Below, piece by piece: positions 1 through 12,239 of a stretch of 64,000 bases of DNA (positions are counted from its first letter, which is position 1; every line of letters begins with the position of its first letter). Below the pieces are notes generated by a model. The model did not search any database. It was not told the origin of the DNA and was given only the letters and a program-made list of their open reading frames with translations. Position numbers and translations under genes: made by a program. The DNA lies in assembly GCA_021815305.1 (NCBI GenBank), contig JAKAHC010000001.1:434001-498000 (forward strand), read 5' to 3'. This stretch comes from Deltaproteobacteria bacterium. Lineage in GTDB: Bacteria; Desulfobacterota; Deferrimicrobia; Deferrimicrobiales; Deferrimicrobiaceae.

Positions 1-601
1 ATCTCCCGGCGGCCGTGGAGAGGGCGCTGGGGGGCGGGGCGGAAGCAGTCCAGCTTCGGGAGAAGGACCTTCCCGCAAGGCGGCTGTACGACCTGGCGCG
101 GGAGCTGCGGGCGCTCACGTCCCGGTACGGCGCCAAGCTGCTGATCAACGGGCGGGTCGACGTGGCTCTCGCGGCCGGGGCGGACGGCGTGCACCTCGGC
201 GTGGGCTCGATCCCGCCGGGGGAGGCGCGCCGGCTCCTGGGGCCACGGGCGCTGATCGGATGTTCGACGCACTCCGCGGCGGAAGCGGCGGAGGCGGAGT
301 CCGGGGGCGCGGACTTCGTGACGTTCGGACCGGTGTACGCCACCCCGTCGAAGGCGGCCTACGGCCCGCCGGTCGGGGTCGACGCGCTGCGGCGCGTCTG
401 CGCCGCCGCGCGCCTGCCGGTCTTCGCGCTGGGAGGCATCGGGCCCCGGAACGTGGGAGAGGTGGTCGCGGCCGGGGCGTGCGGGGTCGCGGCGATCTCG
501 GCGGTATTCGCCGCGAAGGATCCGGGGGAGGCGACCGGGGATTTCGGGCGCCGCCTCGCGGAAGCGTTCATCGTGCGTACACAAGGACAGGAGGGTTCGT
601 C

Positions 602-605
<4 letters not shown>
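1..605 (+). CDS. thiE: Thiamine-phosphate synthase, 5' end cut by window
   Basis: Couples the pyrimidine and thiazole halves of thiamine in the cytoplasm. The reading frame is already open at base 3 (L-P-A-A-V-E-R-A-L), so the true start lies upstream of the window. The GTG at 15 falls inside the usual 'VERAL-GG-AVQLREKDL' segment and is probably not the start. Visible ThiE signatures are QLREKDL, DGVHLG, the phosphate-binding loop region FGPVYATPSK and ALGGI near the C-terminus. The stop TGA overlaps the ATG of thiC (ATGA), indicating a thiamine operon with translational coupling. Confidence 0.95.
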
Positions 606-1891
<1,286 letters not shown>

Positions 1892-1905
1892 GGAGCGGCT
1901 TTCCG

Positions 1906-2472
1906 CTACTTCGGCGCCCGTTTCCTTTCCGGCGGGCGCGTCTCCCCGGACGGCGCCAGGTAGCGGAAAGGCGCACGCTCGACCGCGCGCGCCTTCTCGC
2001 GGAACGTGCCGGCGATCCCCTCGGGGAAGGCCGCCGCGATCCGGCGTCCCGCGGAGATGGCGACGGGCGCCGCCTTCGACTCGCGCAGCACGCGCGCGTC
2101 CTTCGGCAGCACGACCACGAGCAGGAACACCAGCAGGATCGACAGCAGCGCGCCCTTGAGGATCCCCGCGGCCATCCCCCCCAGGCGGTCGGCCCCCGAC
2201 AGTTTCGAATCCCGGACCTTCCCTTCCAGAAACGCCCCGACCAGACGGACCGCGAGGTAGGCGGCGAGGAACACGGCCAGGTAACCGGCCACGTCGGCGT
2301 ACTCGAACGAGAGACGCAGGAGCGAGACGGCGGAACCGTAGTACCGGGCGCCGGCAAGGTGACCGGCGATCAGTCCCCCGATGGAAACGAGCTGGTTAAC
2401 CAACCCCCGGGCGATCCCCCATACGGCAAACCAGAGGCAGAGGACGGCAACGGCGATGTCGACGGGGTTCAT
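1906..2472 (-). CDS. CvpA family membrane protein
   Basis: A 188-residue integral membrane protein of the CvpA family, whose members are linked to colicin V production and cell-envelope functions. The start chosen is MNPVDIAVAVLCLW, the usual CvpA opening. The frame is open further upstream, but that extension would run into the tRNA-Leu promoter region. Four hydrophobic segments are visible, followed by a charged, arginine-rich tail. It converges on thiC with only 14 bp between the stops. Precise role unknown. Confidence 0.85.
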   Translation of the reverse strand: MNPVDIAVAVLCLWFAVWGIARGLVNQLVSIGGLIAGHLAGARYYGSAVSLLRLSFEYADVAGYLAVFLAAYLAVRLVGAFLEGKVRDSKLSGADRLGGMAAGILKGALLSILLVFLLVVVLPKDARVLRESKAAPVAISAGRRIAAAFPEGIAGTFREKARAVERAPFRYLAPSGETRPPERKRAPK

Positions 2473-2596
2473 CCCGCCATGATCGCATCCGTCCGCCGCC
2501 CGATCAACCCTTTCCGCAGCCTTTCCGCAGCACCATTCCCGCATGCCCGCTTCCGCACGCACGCTTCCGCACGCACGAAACCCGCCCCGGGAACTC

Positions 2597-2626
2597 TTGG
2601 TTTCATCGGGGCAAACGGTGTATAAA
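2597..2626 (+). promoter_or_regulatory. Candidate sigma-70 promoter of tRNA-Leu
   Basis: TTGGTT at 2597-2602 and TATAAA at 2621-2626 are 18 bp apart and sit 30 bp before the tRNA. The -10 fits well; the -35 matches only three bases. Confidence 0.45.
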
Positions 2627-4153
2627 GGGGGACCGGGGCGGACGCCCCGGGACAAGCCGGAGTGGTGGAACTGGCAGACGCGCGGGACTCAAAATCCCGT
2701 GCCCGCAAGGGCGTGAGGGTTCGACCCCCTCCTCCGGCACCACTCCCCTTTCCGTTGCCTGGTGCGCAACGGGAGGGGGTCGAACGGGCGAGGAACGCCG
2801 CCCGGAGGACGGCGAAGGCCCGATCCCCATCCTCTCCAACTCCCCGAGGTTTCCCCGGGCAAACGGATGCCCGGGGTCGATCGCCAGCGCCCGCAGGTAC
2901 TCCTCCCGCGCCTCCGCAAATCGCCCCGCCCGCCGGTAGGCATACCCGAGGTTGTTGTGCGCCCGGGCCTTCCCCGGCGACTTCCGCGCCGTGTCCTCCC
3001 ACAGGGCGACTTCGCTCCGGTACGCGGCGTTGCGCAAGACCGTGAACCCCCCGAACATCGCGGCGAGAAGGAGAGCGCAAACCGCCGCCCGCCGCCGCCA
3101 GGCCCCTTCCGGGATACGGTCCGCGAAGGAGGCGAGGGCGAGGAAGAGCCCCCACGAGGCGAGGTAGAGCTGCCGTTCGTTCGCCACGTCGAGCCGCGGG
3201 ACGATGGAGTTCGTCGGCAGCAGGTGGAGGAAGAACCAGAGGATCCCGAACCCGGCGAGCGACCGCTTCCGGAACGCGTACGCCCCCGCGGCCAGGAGAA
3301 GGAGCAGGAGCAGCGCCGGAGGGAGCAGGGAGGCCGTCCCTTCCCGGACGACCGGGAGGTCGGGATCGATGTTCTGCGCGTTGAGGAGGATCAGCCGCGA
3401 CAGGAGGTACGCGATCCCGCCGACCTGGGTGAGCAGGTTCTCCGACGCGCTCCGTATGCCGAAGCACGATTCGAGAAGGCGCCCGTACCCGGGATGGGCG
3501 AGCAGAAGGAACGCGAGGCAGGCGAGCATCGCCCAGTGGACCGCCTGGGCGGCGAAGGCGTCCTTCCATCCCTTTCCGCCGCCGCGGGCCCCCTCCGCGA
3601 GGGCCAGCGCGAACGGAAGGGTGACCGCCGTCTCCTTCGACAGCACGGCGAGGAGGAAGAGCGAAGGGGACGCGGCGTACAGCAGGAGGGGCCGCCCCTC
3701 CTCCCGGCCCTTCAGCCACGCGAGGAGGGAGCTGAGGTAAAAAAACGCCATCAGGGAGACGGACCGGCCGCTGATGTAGGTGACGGCCTCCGTCTGGACG
3801 GGATGGACGGCGAACCAGAGCGCGGGAACAAAGGCGGCGAAGGCCGAAAGGGACGGCCCGCCGACCCTGCGCGCGATGCGGAACAGGAGCACGGCGTTGG
3901 CCGCGTGGAGCGCCGTGTTGACGAGGTGGAACCCGAAGGGTCCCGGGCCGAAGATCCAGTTCAGCGTATAGGTGAGCTTCAGGAGGGGCCGGATCCCCCG
4001 CGGGAGGTCCGCGAGAAACGCTCCCAGGCCGTGCGCCACCGGGTTGCCGACGATCACGTTGTAGTCGTCGAACTGGAAGACGCCCCGGAAGGAGCCCAGG
4101 TAGACAGCCCCGACCGCCGCGACGAGGGAGAGAAGCGGGAGGTTCCGTCTCAC
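2603..4153 (-). CDS. TMTC-like multi-pass membrane protein with C-terminal TPR
   Basis: The open frame is 516 aa. The N-terminal half has the features of bacterial TMTC/PMT-like glycosyltransferases: an early acidic pair in FQFDDYNVIVGNP, the signature HPVQTEAVTYISGRSV, and about ten membrane spans. The C-terminal part holds one clear tetratricopeptide repeat (RAHNNLGYAYRRAGRFAEAR). A mannosyl- or glycosyl-transfer role is inferred from the family. The GTG start at 4153 overlaps the stop of the carboxypeptidase gene (GTGA). The last 77 codons run antisense through tRNA-Leu and are unlikely to be conserved protein. The true C-terminus may be just after the TPR if a frameshift or assembly error removed a stop. 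Confidence 0.8.
   Translation of the reverse strand: MRRNLPLLSLVAAVGAVYLGSFRGVFQFDDYNVIVGNPVAHGLGAFLADLPRGIRPLLKLTYTLNWIFGPGPFGFHLVNTALHAANAVLLFRIARRVGGPSLSAFAAFVPALWFAVHPVQTEAVTYISGRSVSLMAFFYLSSLLAWLKGREEGRPLLLYAASPSLFLLAVLSKETAVTLPFALALAEGARGGGKGWKDAFAAQAVHWAMLACLAFLLLAHPGYGRLLESCFGIRSASENLLTQVGGIAYLLSRLILLNAQNIDPDLPVVREGTASLLPPALLLLLLLAAGAYAFRKRSLAGFGILWFFLHLLPTNSIVPRLDVANERQLYLASWGLFLALASFADRIPEGAWRRRAAVCALLLAAMFGGFTVLRNAAYRSEVALWEDTARKSPGKARAHNNLGYAYRRAGRFAEAREEYLRALAIDPGHPFARGNLGELERMGIGPSPSSGRRSSPVRPPPVAHQATERGVVPEEGVEPSRPCGHGILSPARLPVPPLRLVPGRPPRSPFIHRLPR
2656..2742 (+). tRNA. tRNA-Leu (anticodon CAA)
   Basis: An 87-nt class II tRNA with CCA encoded at 2740-2742. The acceptor stem is GCCGGAG (2656-2662) paired with CTCCGGC (2732-2738). 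The anticodon loop is CTCAAAA with CAA at 2690-2692, and the long variable arm is GTGCCCGCAAGGGCGT. It reads UUG codons. A hairpin at 2752-2772 just downstream (CCGTTGC/GCAACGG) lacks a T-run and may aid 3'-end formation. The gene is completely overlapped on the other strand by the tail of the TMTC-like reading frame. Confidence 0.98.
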
Positions 4154-4989
4154 GGGGCGCCGGGCGCCGTCGCCGGTGAAGGGAGGGCGAAAGCGGCGTC
4201 GAGCATCTCCTCTGCCTTCCACCACCGGTCGGGGGCGTTCAGGAGCACGAGCAGGACCCTGCGCCCGTCACGTTCCGCCGCCGCGACAAGGCACTTCCCC
4301 GCCCCTTCCGTGAAGCCCGTCTTGACGCCGACCGCCCCGCGGTACCGGCCGATGAGCTCGTTCCTGTTTTCGACGGGGAAGGTCTTCCGCCCGTCCACCG
4401 TGCCCACTTCGCCCCGGACGATGCGGACCATGCGGGCGAACACGGGGTTTCCCATCGCGGTTTCCGCAAGGCGCGCGAGATCGCGGGCCGTGGAGCGGAA
4501 CCCGGGGGCGTCGTGCCCGCAGGCGTTGGCGAACCGCGTCCCGGCAAGGCCCATCCGGCGCGCCCGGGCGTTCATCCGGGCAACGAACCGGTCCTCGCTC
4601 CCCGCGATGTGGTCCGCGAGGGCGTGGCAGGCGTCGTTCGCGGATCCGAGCAGGGTAGCGGCGAGAAGGTCGACGACGAGCAACCGGTCCCCCGGCGCGA
4701 GCCCCAGGCGGGTTCCGGTTTCCCGGCCGGCCGCCCGGGACACCGTCACGGTCTCGCCGAGCCCCGCCCGTTCGAGGACGAGCAGCCCCGTCATCATCTT
4801 CGTGAGACTGGCGGGAGGAAGGCGCAGGTCCGGGGCGCGGGCCCACACCTCGCGGCCGTCGACCTTCACGAGGTACGACGAAGCGACGGCGCCGAACGGA
4901 TCGCCCGGCGCCTGCGTGCCGGCCCCCGCCGCGGGAGCGAGCAGCACGAGGCAAAGTACGAGGAGCGGAGCGGCCCGCAACGGCGGCAA
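4150..4989 (-). CDS. D-alanyl-D-alanine carboxypeptidase (peptidase S11)
   Basis: A periplasmic penicillin-binding protein that trims the terminal D-Ala of peptidoglycan stem peptides. It is 279 aa with an N-terminal signal peptide (APLLVLCLVLLAPAAGA). All three catalytic motifs are visible: SLTK (S61, K64), SAN (S116-N118) and KTG (K223). It lacks the C-terminal amphipathic PBP5 domain, so it resembles short DacF-like enzymes. The start is a TTG at 4989, close to the stop of the upstream DUF3617 gene. It is translationally coupled to the TMTC-like gene. Confidence 0.92.
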   Translation of the reverse strand: MPPLRAAPLLVLCLVLLAPAAGAGTQAPGDPFGAVASSYLVKVDGREVWARAPDLRLPPASLTKMMTGLLVLERAGLGETVTVSRAAGRETGTRLGLAPGDRLLVVDLLAATLLGSANDACHALADHIAGSEDRFVARMNARARRMGLAGTRFANACGHDAPGFRSTARDLARLAETAMGNPVFARMVRIVRGEVGTVDGRKTFPVENRNELIGRYRGAVGVKTGFTEGAGKCLVAAAERDGRRVLLVLLNAPDRWWKAEEMLDAAFALPSPATAPGAP

Positions 4990-4996
4990 ACCGCGC

Positions 4997-6109
4997 TCAG
5001 AAGCCGAACAGATTCCTTATCCCCTTGACCGGGTTGTCGAGGAGCTTCTTGCCCTTCTCGGCAATCCCTTCCCTCTCCTTCGCCGTATATTCCCTGCCGC
5101 TCGAGGTGTACTCCATCCCCTTCGGGCACTGCCCGTCTCCGACCCGCTTCCCCGCGACCTTCGTGACCTGGAGGTGCGCCACGCCGGGGGTCGCGAGGAT
5201 GTTCTTCGTCAGCACGCCTTCGAAGGAGTCGCCCCGGAAGACGACCCCGCCCTTCGTCTCCTCGGAGGAAGAGGCGCCGCTCCAGGTGATCCGGCCCTTT
5301 CCCCACTTCACGTCCCGGGGCTGCGCCCCGGAACGGAGTTCGGAAGGCACCGGGTCGGCCCCGTTCACGCAGGCGGTCCTCCGCTTCTCCCCGGAAAGGG
5401 AGGATGCGCCGGAGGGAATCCGGTACCCTTCCTCCGCGGTGATCTCGTACAGCCCGGGCTGCAGGTCGACCGGACCGACCTCCTTCCGGCACTTCGCGGT
5501 CAGCCGGAAGCCGTCCTGGTCGCAGCCGCCCGGTGCCTCGGCCGGCACGACGGTCCGCCCGAGGAACTCCTCCGCCTTCCGCCGGGCCGCCTCCTGCTCC
5601 GCCTGCGCCTGCTTCGCCCGCGCCATCGCCTGCTCGGCCTGGGCCTGCCGCTCCGCCATCCCGCCCGTCGGTCCCGACTTCTTCCCTTTCGGACAGGGAC
5701 CGAGGTACTTCCCGGAGAGCCTCATCTGCATCGTCATCGTCTCGCCGTTCTCGACCATCTTCATCCGGAGGTTCCCCGCGTAGCTCTTCCCCGTCCCGTC
5801 ATACGTGATCTCCCCCTCCCCATCCCCCTTCGGACAGACGACCGCCCAGGTGACGCGGTTCCCGGAGACCTTGTATTTCACGGCCTTGCAGTCGCCCTCC
5901 TTCTCCTGCTTCGGTACGGCGTTCTCTCGGGTCATGCACTGGGTCACGCGGAAGGTCCGGGGAGGCATCGAAAACCCCTTCATCCGGAAGGACGACTCGG
6001 AGACCGTTTCCCACTCTCCTTCGTTCATGGCGAGATTCGCGGCATGCCCGATCCCCGCGACGAACAGACAGAAGATCGACACCGCAACCCGGAACCCGCT
6101 TCCGATCAT
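4997..6109 (-). CDS. Secreted tandem DUF3617 protein
   Basis: A 370-residue exported protein of unknown function. The start is MIGSGFRVAVSIFCL, preceded by an AAGGAGG ribosome site and followed by a signal peptide ending near GHAA. Two DUF3617-like modules are visible, roughly residues 28-150 and 220-345, each with paired cysteines. They are separated by an Ala/Gln/Glu/Arg-rich coiled-coil linker (MAERQAQAEQAMARAKQAQA). The C-terminus is basic and glycine-poor. Proteins of this type are common in proteobacterial envelopes, but no activity is established. Confidence 0.8.
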   Translation of the reverse strand: MIGSGFRVAVSIFCLFVAGIGHAANLAMNEGEWETVSESSFRMKGFSMPPRTFRVTQCMTRENAVPKQEKEGDCKAVKYKVSGNRVTWAVVCPKGDGEGEITYDGTGKSYAGNLRMKMVENGETMTMQMRLSGKYLGPCPKGKKSGPTGGMAERQAQAEQAMARAKQAQAEQEAARRKAEEFLGRTVVPAEAPGGCDQDGFRLTAKCRKEVGPVDLQPGLYEITAEEGYRIPSGASSLSGEKRRTACVNGADPVPSELRSGAQPRDVKWGKGRITWSGASSSEETKGGVVFRGDSFEGVLTKNILATPGVAHLQVTKVAGKRVGDGQCPKGMEYTSSGREYTAKEREGIAEKGKKLLDNPVKGIRNLFGF

Positions 6110-6237
6110 CCCGGCCCCCTCCTTCCGCCGCCGATCGGAGCGGCCGCTCACGGCCCCTTCCGATGTCGCGCGTTTTCGGAAAAGGGTACCATACCGGACC
6201 CACAAGAGCATTTCCACGCCGCCGCGGATCCCGGAAC

Positions 6238-8875
<2,638 letters not shown>

Positions 8876-9703
8876 TCACGGCCTCAGGGAGCGCACCTGC
8901 CTCGAAACCTTCAAACCCTTCAATCCGTCGAAGAACGCGCTTCTTTCCGGGCACCGCTCCCGGAACCTTTTGGCGTTCATCCTGTAAGCAGCCCACGATC
9001 CCGCGAAATCCTCGAACTCGTCTCCCCCGCCGCACGCGCCTTCTTCCTGCCGGATCCTGTTCCAACCCTTGCGCATCCTCCGGTTCAGGAAGGAGCTGCA
9101 GGGGTTGTGGAGATTCAACCCCCGGGAATACCATTGCAGCCATCTCTTCCTTTCCCCGGCGGATGCCGGCAGGGATCCCGGCTCTTCCGGGGACTTCAAC
9201 GGCATGGCGACCCGGACCTTGTTCCCGGCCAGGAACAGGTACGCCGGATCTTCTCCCCCCTCCGGGATCCACCGGAGGGCGGGACGTTCCCTCAGGCGTT
9301 TCCCTTCGCTTCTCCTGAGAGCCCGGTCCTCCTCCAGCAAGAGCCCGATCAGCCCGATCCTTCCGAATACCAGGAATTTTCGGTAATCCTCCCCGTGATC
9401 GAGGAAATGCCCTTCGATGACGGCATCTTTCCCGATCAACTCCTCCATCAGCTCGGCTCTCTTGGGTTCCTCTTCCTTTCCACATACCCAGACCCACAAC
9501 CTGTTCTTTTCATCCCTGTAGAGGAACCGGTTCCCGACGGGCAGTCCCCGGCCGCAGGACGGACATGCCGCGCGGTTGAACTCTCCGGAAAGGATCGCGT
9601 CTCTCAGGTGAGGGTCGTGCTCGGCGAAAACGTATTCGTAACTGTCCGCGGCGAATGCGGCTCCGCAGACGCACCGGATCTCGTACGCCGCCTTCAACGC
9701 CAT
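8876..9703 (-). CDS. CpXC domain protein
   Basis: A 275-residue cytoplasmic protein. The N-terminal ~80 residues match the CpXC domain: CVC at residues 11-13 and CPSC at 47-50, with the AEHDPHLRDAILSGEFN segment between them, probably binding a metal ion. The remainder is a basic, tryptophan-containing region without recognised motifs. The ATG at 9703 has a good AAGGAG site. CpXC proteins are widespread and functionally uncharacterised. No operon partner is evident; the formamidase-like gene starts upstream on the same strand with a 73-bp gap. Confidence 0.75.
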   Translation of the reverse strand: MALKAAYEIRCVCGAAFAADSYEYVFAEHDPHLRDAILSGEFNRAACPSCGRGLPVGNRFLYRDEKNRLWVWVCGKEEEPKRAELMEELIGKDAVIEGHFLDHGEDYRKFLVFGRIGLIGLLLEEDRALRRSEGKRLRERPALRWIPEGGEDPAYLFLAGNKVRVAMPLKSPEEPGSLPASAGERKRWLQWYSRGLNLHNPCSSFLNRRMRKGWNRIRQEEGACGGGDEFEDFAGSWAAYRMNAKRFRERCPERSAFFDGLKGLKVSRQVRSLRP

Positions 9704-9776
9704 GGGGGTCTCCTTGCGGAAAGGTGCCGGCGGCGCGACCTTTCCTCCGCCGGCATCTCGCGGAATCCGGAATCTT

Positions 9777-10982
9777 TCAGGCCTGCTTCGGCAACAGGAG
9801 CGTGTTTTTCCCTGCGTACTGCTTCCCGACGAAGCAGTCCTTGGGGATCATCGCGTGGATGCCCATGGCATAGTCCACGAGCTGCGTGACGTGGAGGTCG
9901 ACCGCCTGGGAGCAGAAAGCGTACCCTTCCATGTCGGCCATGCCGTAGTGGAGGTTCAGGAACTTGATCGCCTGCTTCACGGCCATCTGGCAGGACTTGT
10001 ACAGATCGGTGTGCATCCCCATCATGACCCAGTGCGTGGGGGTGGATGCCATGGGCCAATCCACCAGTTTCCCGAGGTCCTTCCTCACGGTGAACCGCAA
10101 CGTGATGTTCTTGAAGGCCCCCTCCAATGCGTTGAGATTCACCTCTCCATGCCCCTGGGCGAGATGGGAATCCCCCGTTTTGAACCCCGCCCCCCGGATC
10201 CAGACCGGGAGATACAGCACGGTTCCGGCCACCAGGTCCTTGTTGTCCAGGTTGCCTCCGTGCCTACCGGGAGGAACATTACTCCACATCCCCTTGTCCG
10301 GCAGTTCCACGCCGATGGTCCCGGGGAACGGCCTGACGGGAACCTTGATCCCCGGCTGGAACTCGAACGTCATGTTCCGCCGGTCGACGGAGTACCACCG
10401 GACCTCTCCATTCGGGTAGTCGTCCGCGAGGAGGCCGAGTTTCTGGAACGACGTGATCGGATTCAGGTTGAACCCGTAGGCGCCGGGATCGATGTCGAGG
10501 ATTTCGACCTGAAGGATGTCTCCCGGCTCGGCGCCTTCGATGTGGATCGGCCCGGTCAGATGATGGTGCCCCGCCCCCTTTCGGATCTTCTTCGCCCCGG
10601 TCTTCTCGTCAGGGTAGAAATAGGTTTCGGGGGTCCTTGCCTGGACCTCCTTGTACCACCCCATCCAGTCCTCGATGGTAACGCCGGGCACCATCTTTCC
10701 CATAAGGTGCGTACCGGTCTCCACATGCACGGTATCGCCCGACCGAATCGTCAGGACCGGCTTCGTGGAATTGTCCCAGTACCCGTCCGTGGAGGTCATC
10801 TCGTTGCATCCGAGAATATGGACTTTCCCCGTCTTGTCCAGCCGCTTGAAGTCGACGGCCCTGGCCTCGGGCAGGGCGAGATCGCTCAAGGCGAGGGCTG
10901 CCCCCGTCGCTCCGACATATTGCAGGAATTTCCTCCGATCCATCCCTTCGCCGGATTCTCTCGATCCCTTCCCATCGCTCAC
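9777..10982 (-). CDS. Tat-exported acetamidase/formamidase family protein
   Basis: Belongs to the FmdA/AmdA family that hydrolyses formamide or short amides to ammonia and the acid. It is 401 aa; the family core starts near residue 50 (GKVHILGCNEMTSTDGYWDN) and includes GHHHLTGPIHIEGAEPGD and DSHLAQGHGEVN. Unlike typical cytoplasmic formamidases it begins with a twin-arginine signal, DRRKFLQYVG (R16-R17) followed by a hydrophobic stretch and an Ala-rich cleavage region, so a periplasmic location is likely. The start is GTG at 10982; an ATG at residue 14 (10943) would still keep the Tat motif. Substrate unknown. Confidence 0.85.
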   Translation of the reverse strand: MSDGKGSRESGEGMDRRKFLQYVGATGAALALSDLALPEARAVDFKRLDKTGKVHILGCNEMTSTDGYWDNSTKPVLTIRSGDTVHVETGTHLMGKMVPGVTIEDWMGWYKEVQARTPETYFYPDEKTGAKKIRKGAGHHHLTGPIHIEGAEPGDILQVEILDIDPGAYGFNLNPITSFQKLGLLADDYPNGEVRWYSVDRRNMTFEFQPGIKVPVRPFPGTIGVELPDKGMWSNVPPGRHGGNLDNKDLVAGTVLYLPVWIRGAGFKTGDSHLAQGHGEVNLNALEGAFKNITLRFTVRKDLGKLVDWPMASTPTHWVMMGMHTDLYKSCQMAVKQAIKFLNLHYGMADMEGYAFCSQAVDLHVTQLVDYAMGIHAMIPKDCFVGKQYAGKNTLLLPKQA

Positions 10983-11293
10983 TGGTCACCCCCTGACCCG
11001 GAATTTTCCTGCCGCTTCCACGCACCGGAGAGAATCGCTTCTCGTGGCGACGATTCCCCACCTCCTTTCCCTGCCGCGCCGGGGTTGTTCAGCATGCCGA
11101 ATGGATAAGCAACCACGAATGATGTTCACCACAGAGCGGAAGAGACTGTCAAGGCAATTCTCCGCCGCCATGCCCCGCGGGGAACGGAAACGGGAATCGC
11201 CCGCGGTCTCGCACCGTGCGGCGGTTTGTCACGGCGAGAAACCCGGGCGGAACGATGCGGCATCGGGATGGTCCCGGAAGCGCCGGGCCCCGG
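10983..11293. other. Gene-free 311-bp stretch
   Basis: Lies between the formamidase-like gene start and the FKBP gene stop, both on the minus strand. A TTGACA hexamer occurs on the minus strand at 11152-11147, but no good -10 follows at normal spacing. I see no gene, repeat or hairpin of note. Confidence 0.5.
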
Positions 11294-11989
11294 TCACTTG
11301 ACCGAGAGCAGCGTTACCTCGAAGATCAGCGTGGCGTCCGGCCCGATGTCGCGGCCGGCCCCCCGCTCCCCGTACGCCAGGTTCGGCGGGATGAAGAGCT
11401 CGTACTTCGCCCCTTCCTTCATCAGTTGCAGCCCTTCGGTCCACCCCGCGATCACGCCGGAGACGGGGAAGGTGGCCGGCTGGCCCCTTTTGTAGGAGGA
11501 GTCGAACTCCGTTCCGTCGATCAGGGTCCCCTTGTAGTTCACGGTGACGGTGTCGGTCGCCTTGGGGGTCTTGCCGGTTCCGGGCGTGAGCACCTTGTAC
11601 TGGAGCCCGCTGGGCAGCGTCTTCACGCCCGCCTTCTTCGCGTTCTCCGCCAGGAACTTCTCCCCTTCCCGCTTGTTCTTCTCCGCGATTATTTTCATTT
11701 TCTCCGCCTGTTTCGCCATCATCGCCTGCCGGAACTCGAGGATCGTCCGGTGCGCCTCTTCCTGCGAGAGCGCCGTCTTCGCGCCGCGATAGCTGTCCTT
11801 CAACCCTTTCGCCAGCACGTCCGGATCGATTTCGATCTCCTGCTTCTTCAGGTTGGACCCGAGGTCCATCCCGATGCTGTAGCTGACCCTGTCCTTCTCG
11901 CTCTTCAGTTCCTGCGCGTCCGCCGCGAACGCCGCGCCGGAGAGCGCCAGCGCGACGCACAGCCCTGCCGCAACCGCAGATCGCCTCAT
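11294..11989 (-). CDS. FKBP-type peptidyl-prolyl isomerase, exported (FkpA/Mip-like)
   Basis: Catalyses cis-trans isomerisation of prolyl bonds, assisting folding in the periplasm. It is 231 aa. The signal peptide ends near SGAAFAADA, an N-terminal FKBP dimerisation helical domain (about residues 30-120, KDRVSYSIGMDLGSNLKKQ) follows, and the catalytic FKBP domain is at about 120-231 (VNYKGTLIDGTEFDSSYKRG, GVIAGWTEGLQLMKEG, IPPNLAYG). The start ATG is preceded by GAGAGGAAGGG. It is separated from the divergent ilvE by 250 bp. Confidence 0.95.
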   Translation of the reverse strand: MRRSAVAAGLCVALALSGAAFAADAQELKSEKDRVSYSIGMDLGSNLKKQEIEIDPDVLAKGLKDSYRGAKTALSQEEAHRTILEFRQAMMAKQAEKMKIIAEKNKREGEKFLAENAKKAGVKTLPSGLQYKVLTPGTGKTPKATDTVTVNYKGTLIDGTEFDSSYKRGQPATFPVSGVIAGWTEGLQLMKEGAKYELFIPPNLAYGERGAGRDIGPDATLIFEVTLLSVK

Positions 11990-12139
11990 CCCTTCCTCTC
12001 CTTTCCCTTATCCGGGAAAAACCGGCGTGAAACGCCTCTTGCCTATTTTACACGTTCATGGCGGACGGGGCGTACTTCAAACGCGCGCAACTGCAATCGC
12101 GCGCCCGAAAACGCGTTCCCCGCCGCTTCCGGTTCCACC

Positions 12140-12169
12140 TTAACCCGGGAGGCGGATACGATATATACT
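12140..12169 (+). promoter_or_regulatory. Candidate promoter of ilvE
   Basis: TTAACC (12140-12145) and TATACT (12164-12169) with an 18-bp spacer lie about 70 bp before the ilvE start. They are in a locally AT-rich patch of an otherwise GC-rich gap. Confidence 0.4.
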
Positions 12170-12239
12170 TCAATCTTCGCCGCAAGGGGCCGGGGAGCGC
12201 AACGGTTCACCGGCGCCCGCAAACGATCGGGAGGAGCGA

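Noticed and set aside
2743-2780. Hairpin after tRNA-Leu as a classical terminator
   Set aside because: The stem is good but there is no T-run on either strand.
11147-11152. TTGACA on the minus strand as promoter for the formamidase-like gene
   Set aside because: No acceptable -10 at 15-19 bp spacing.
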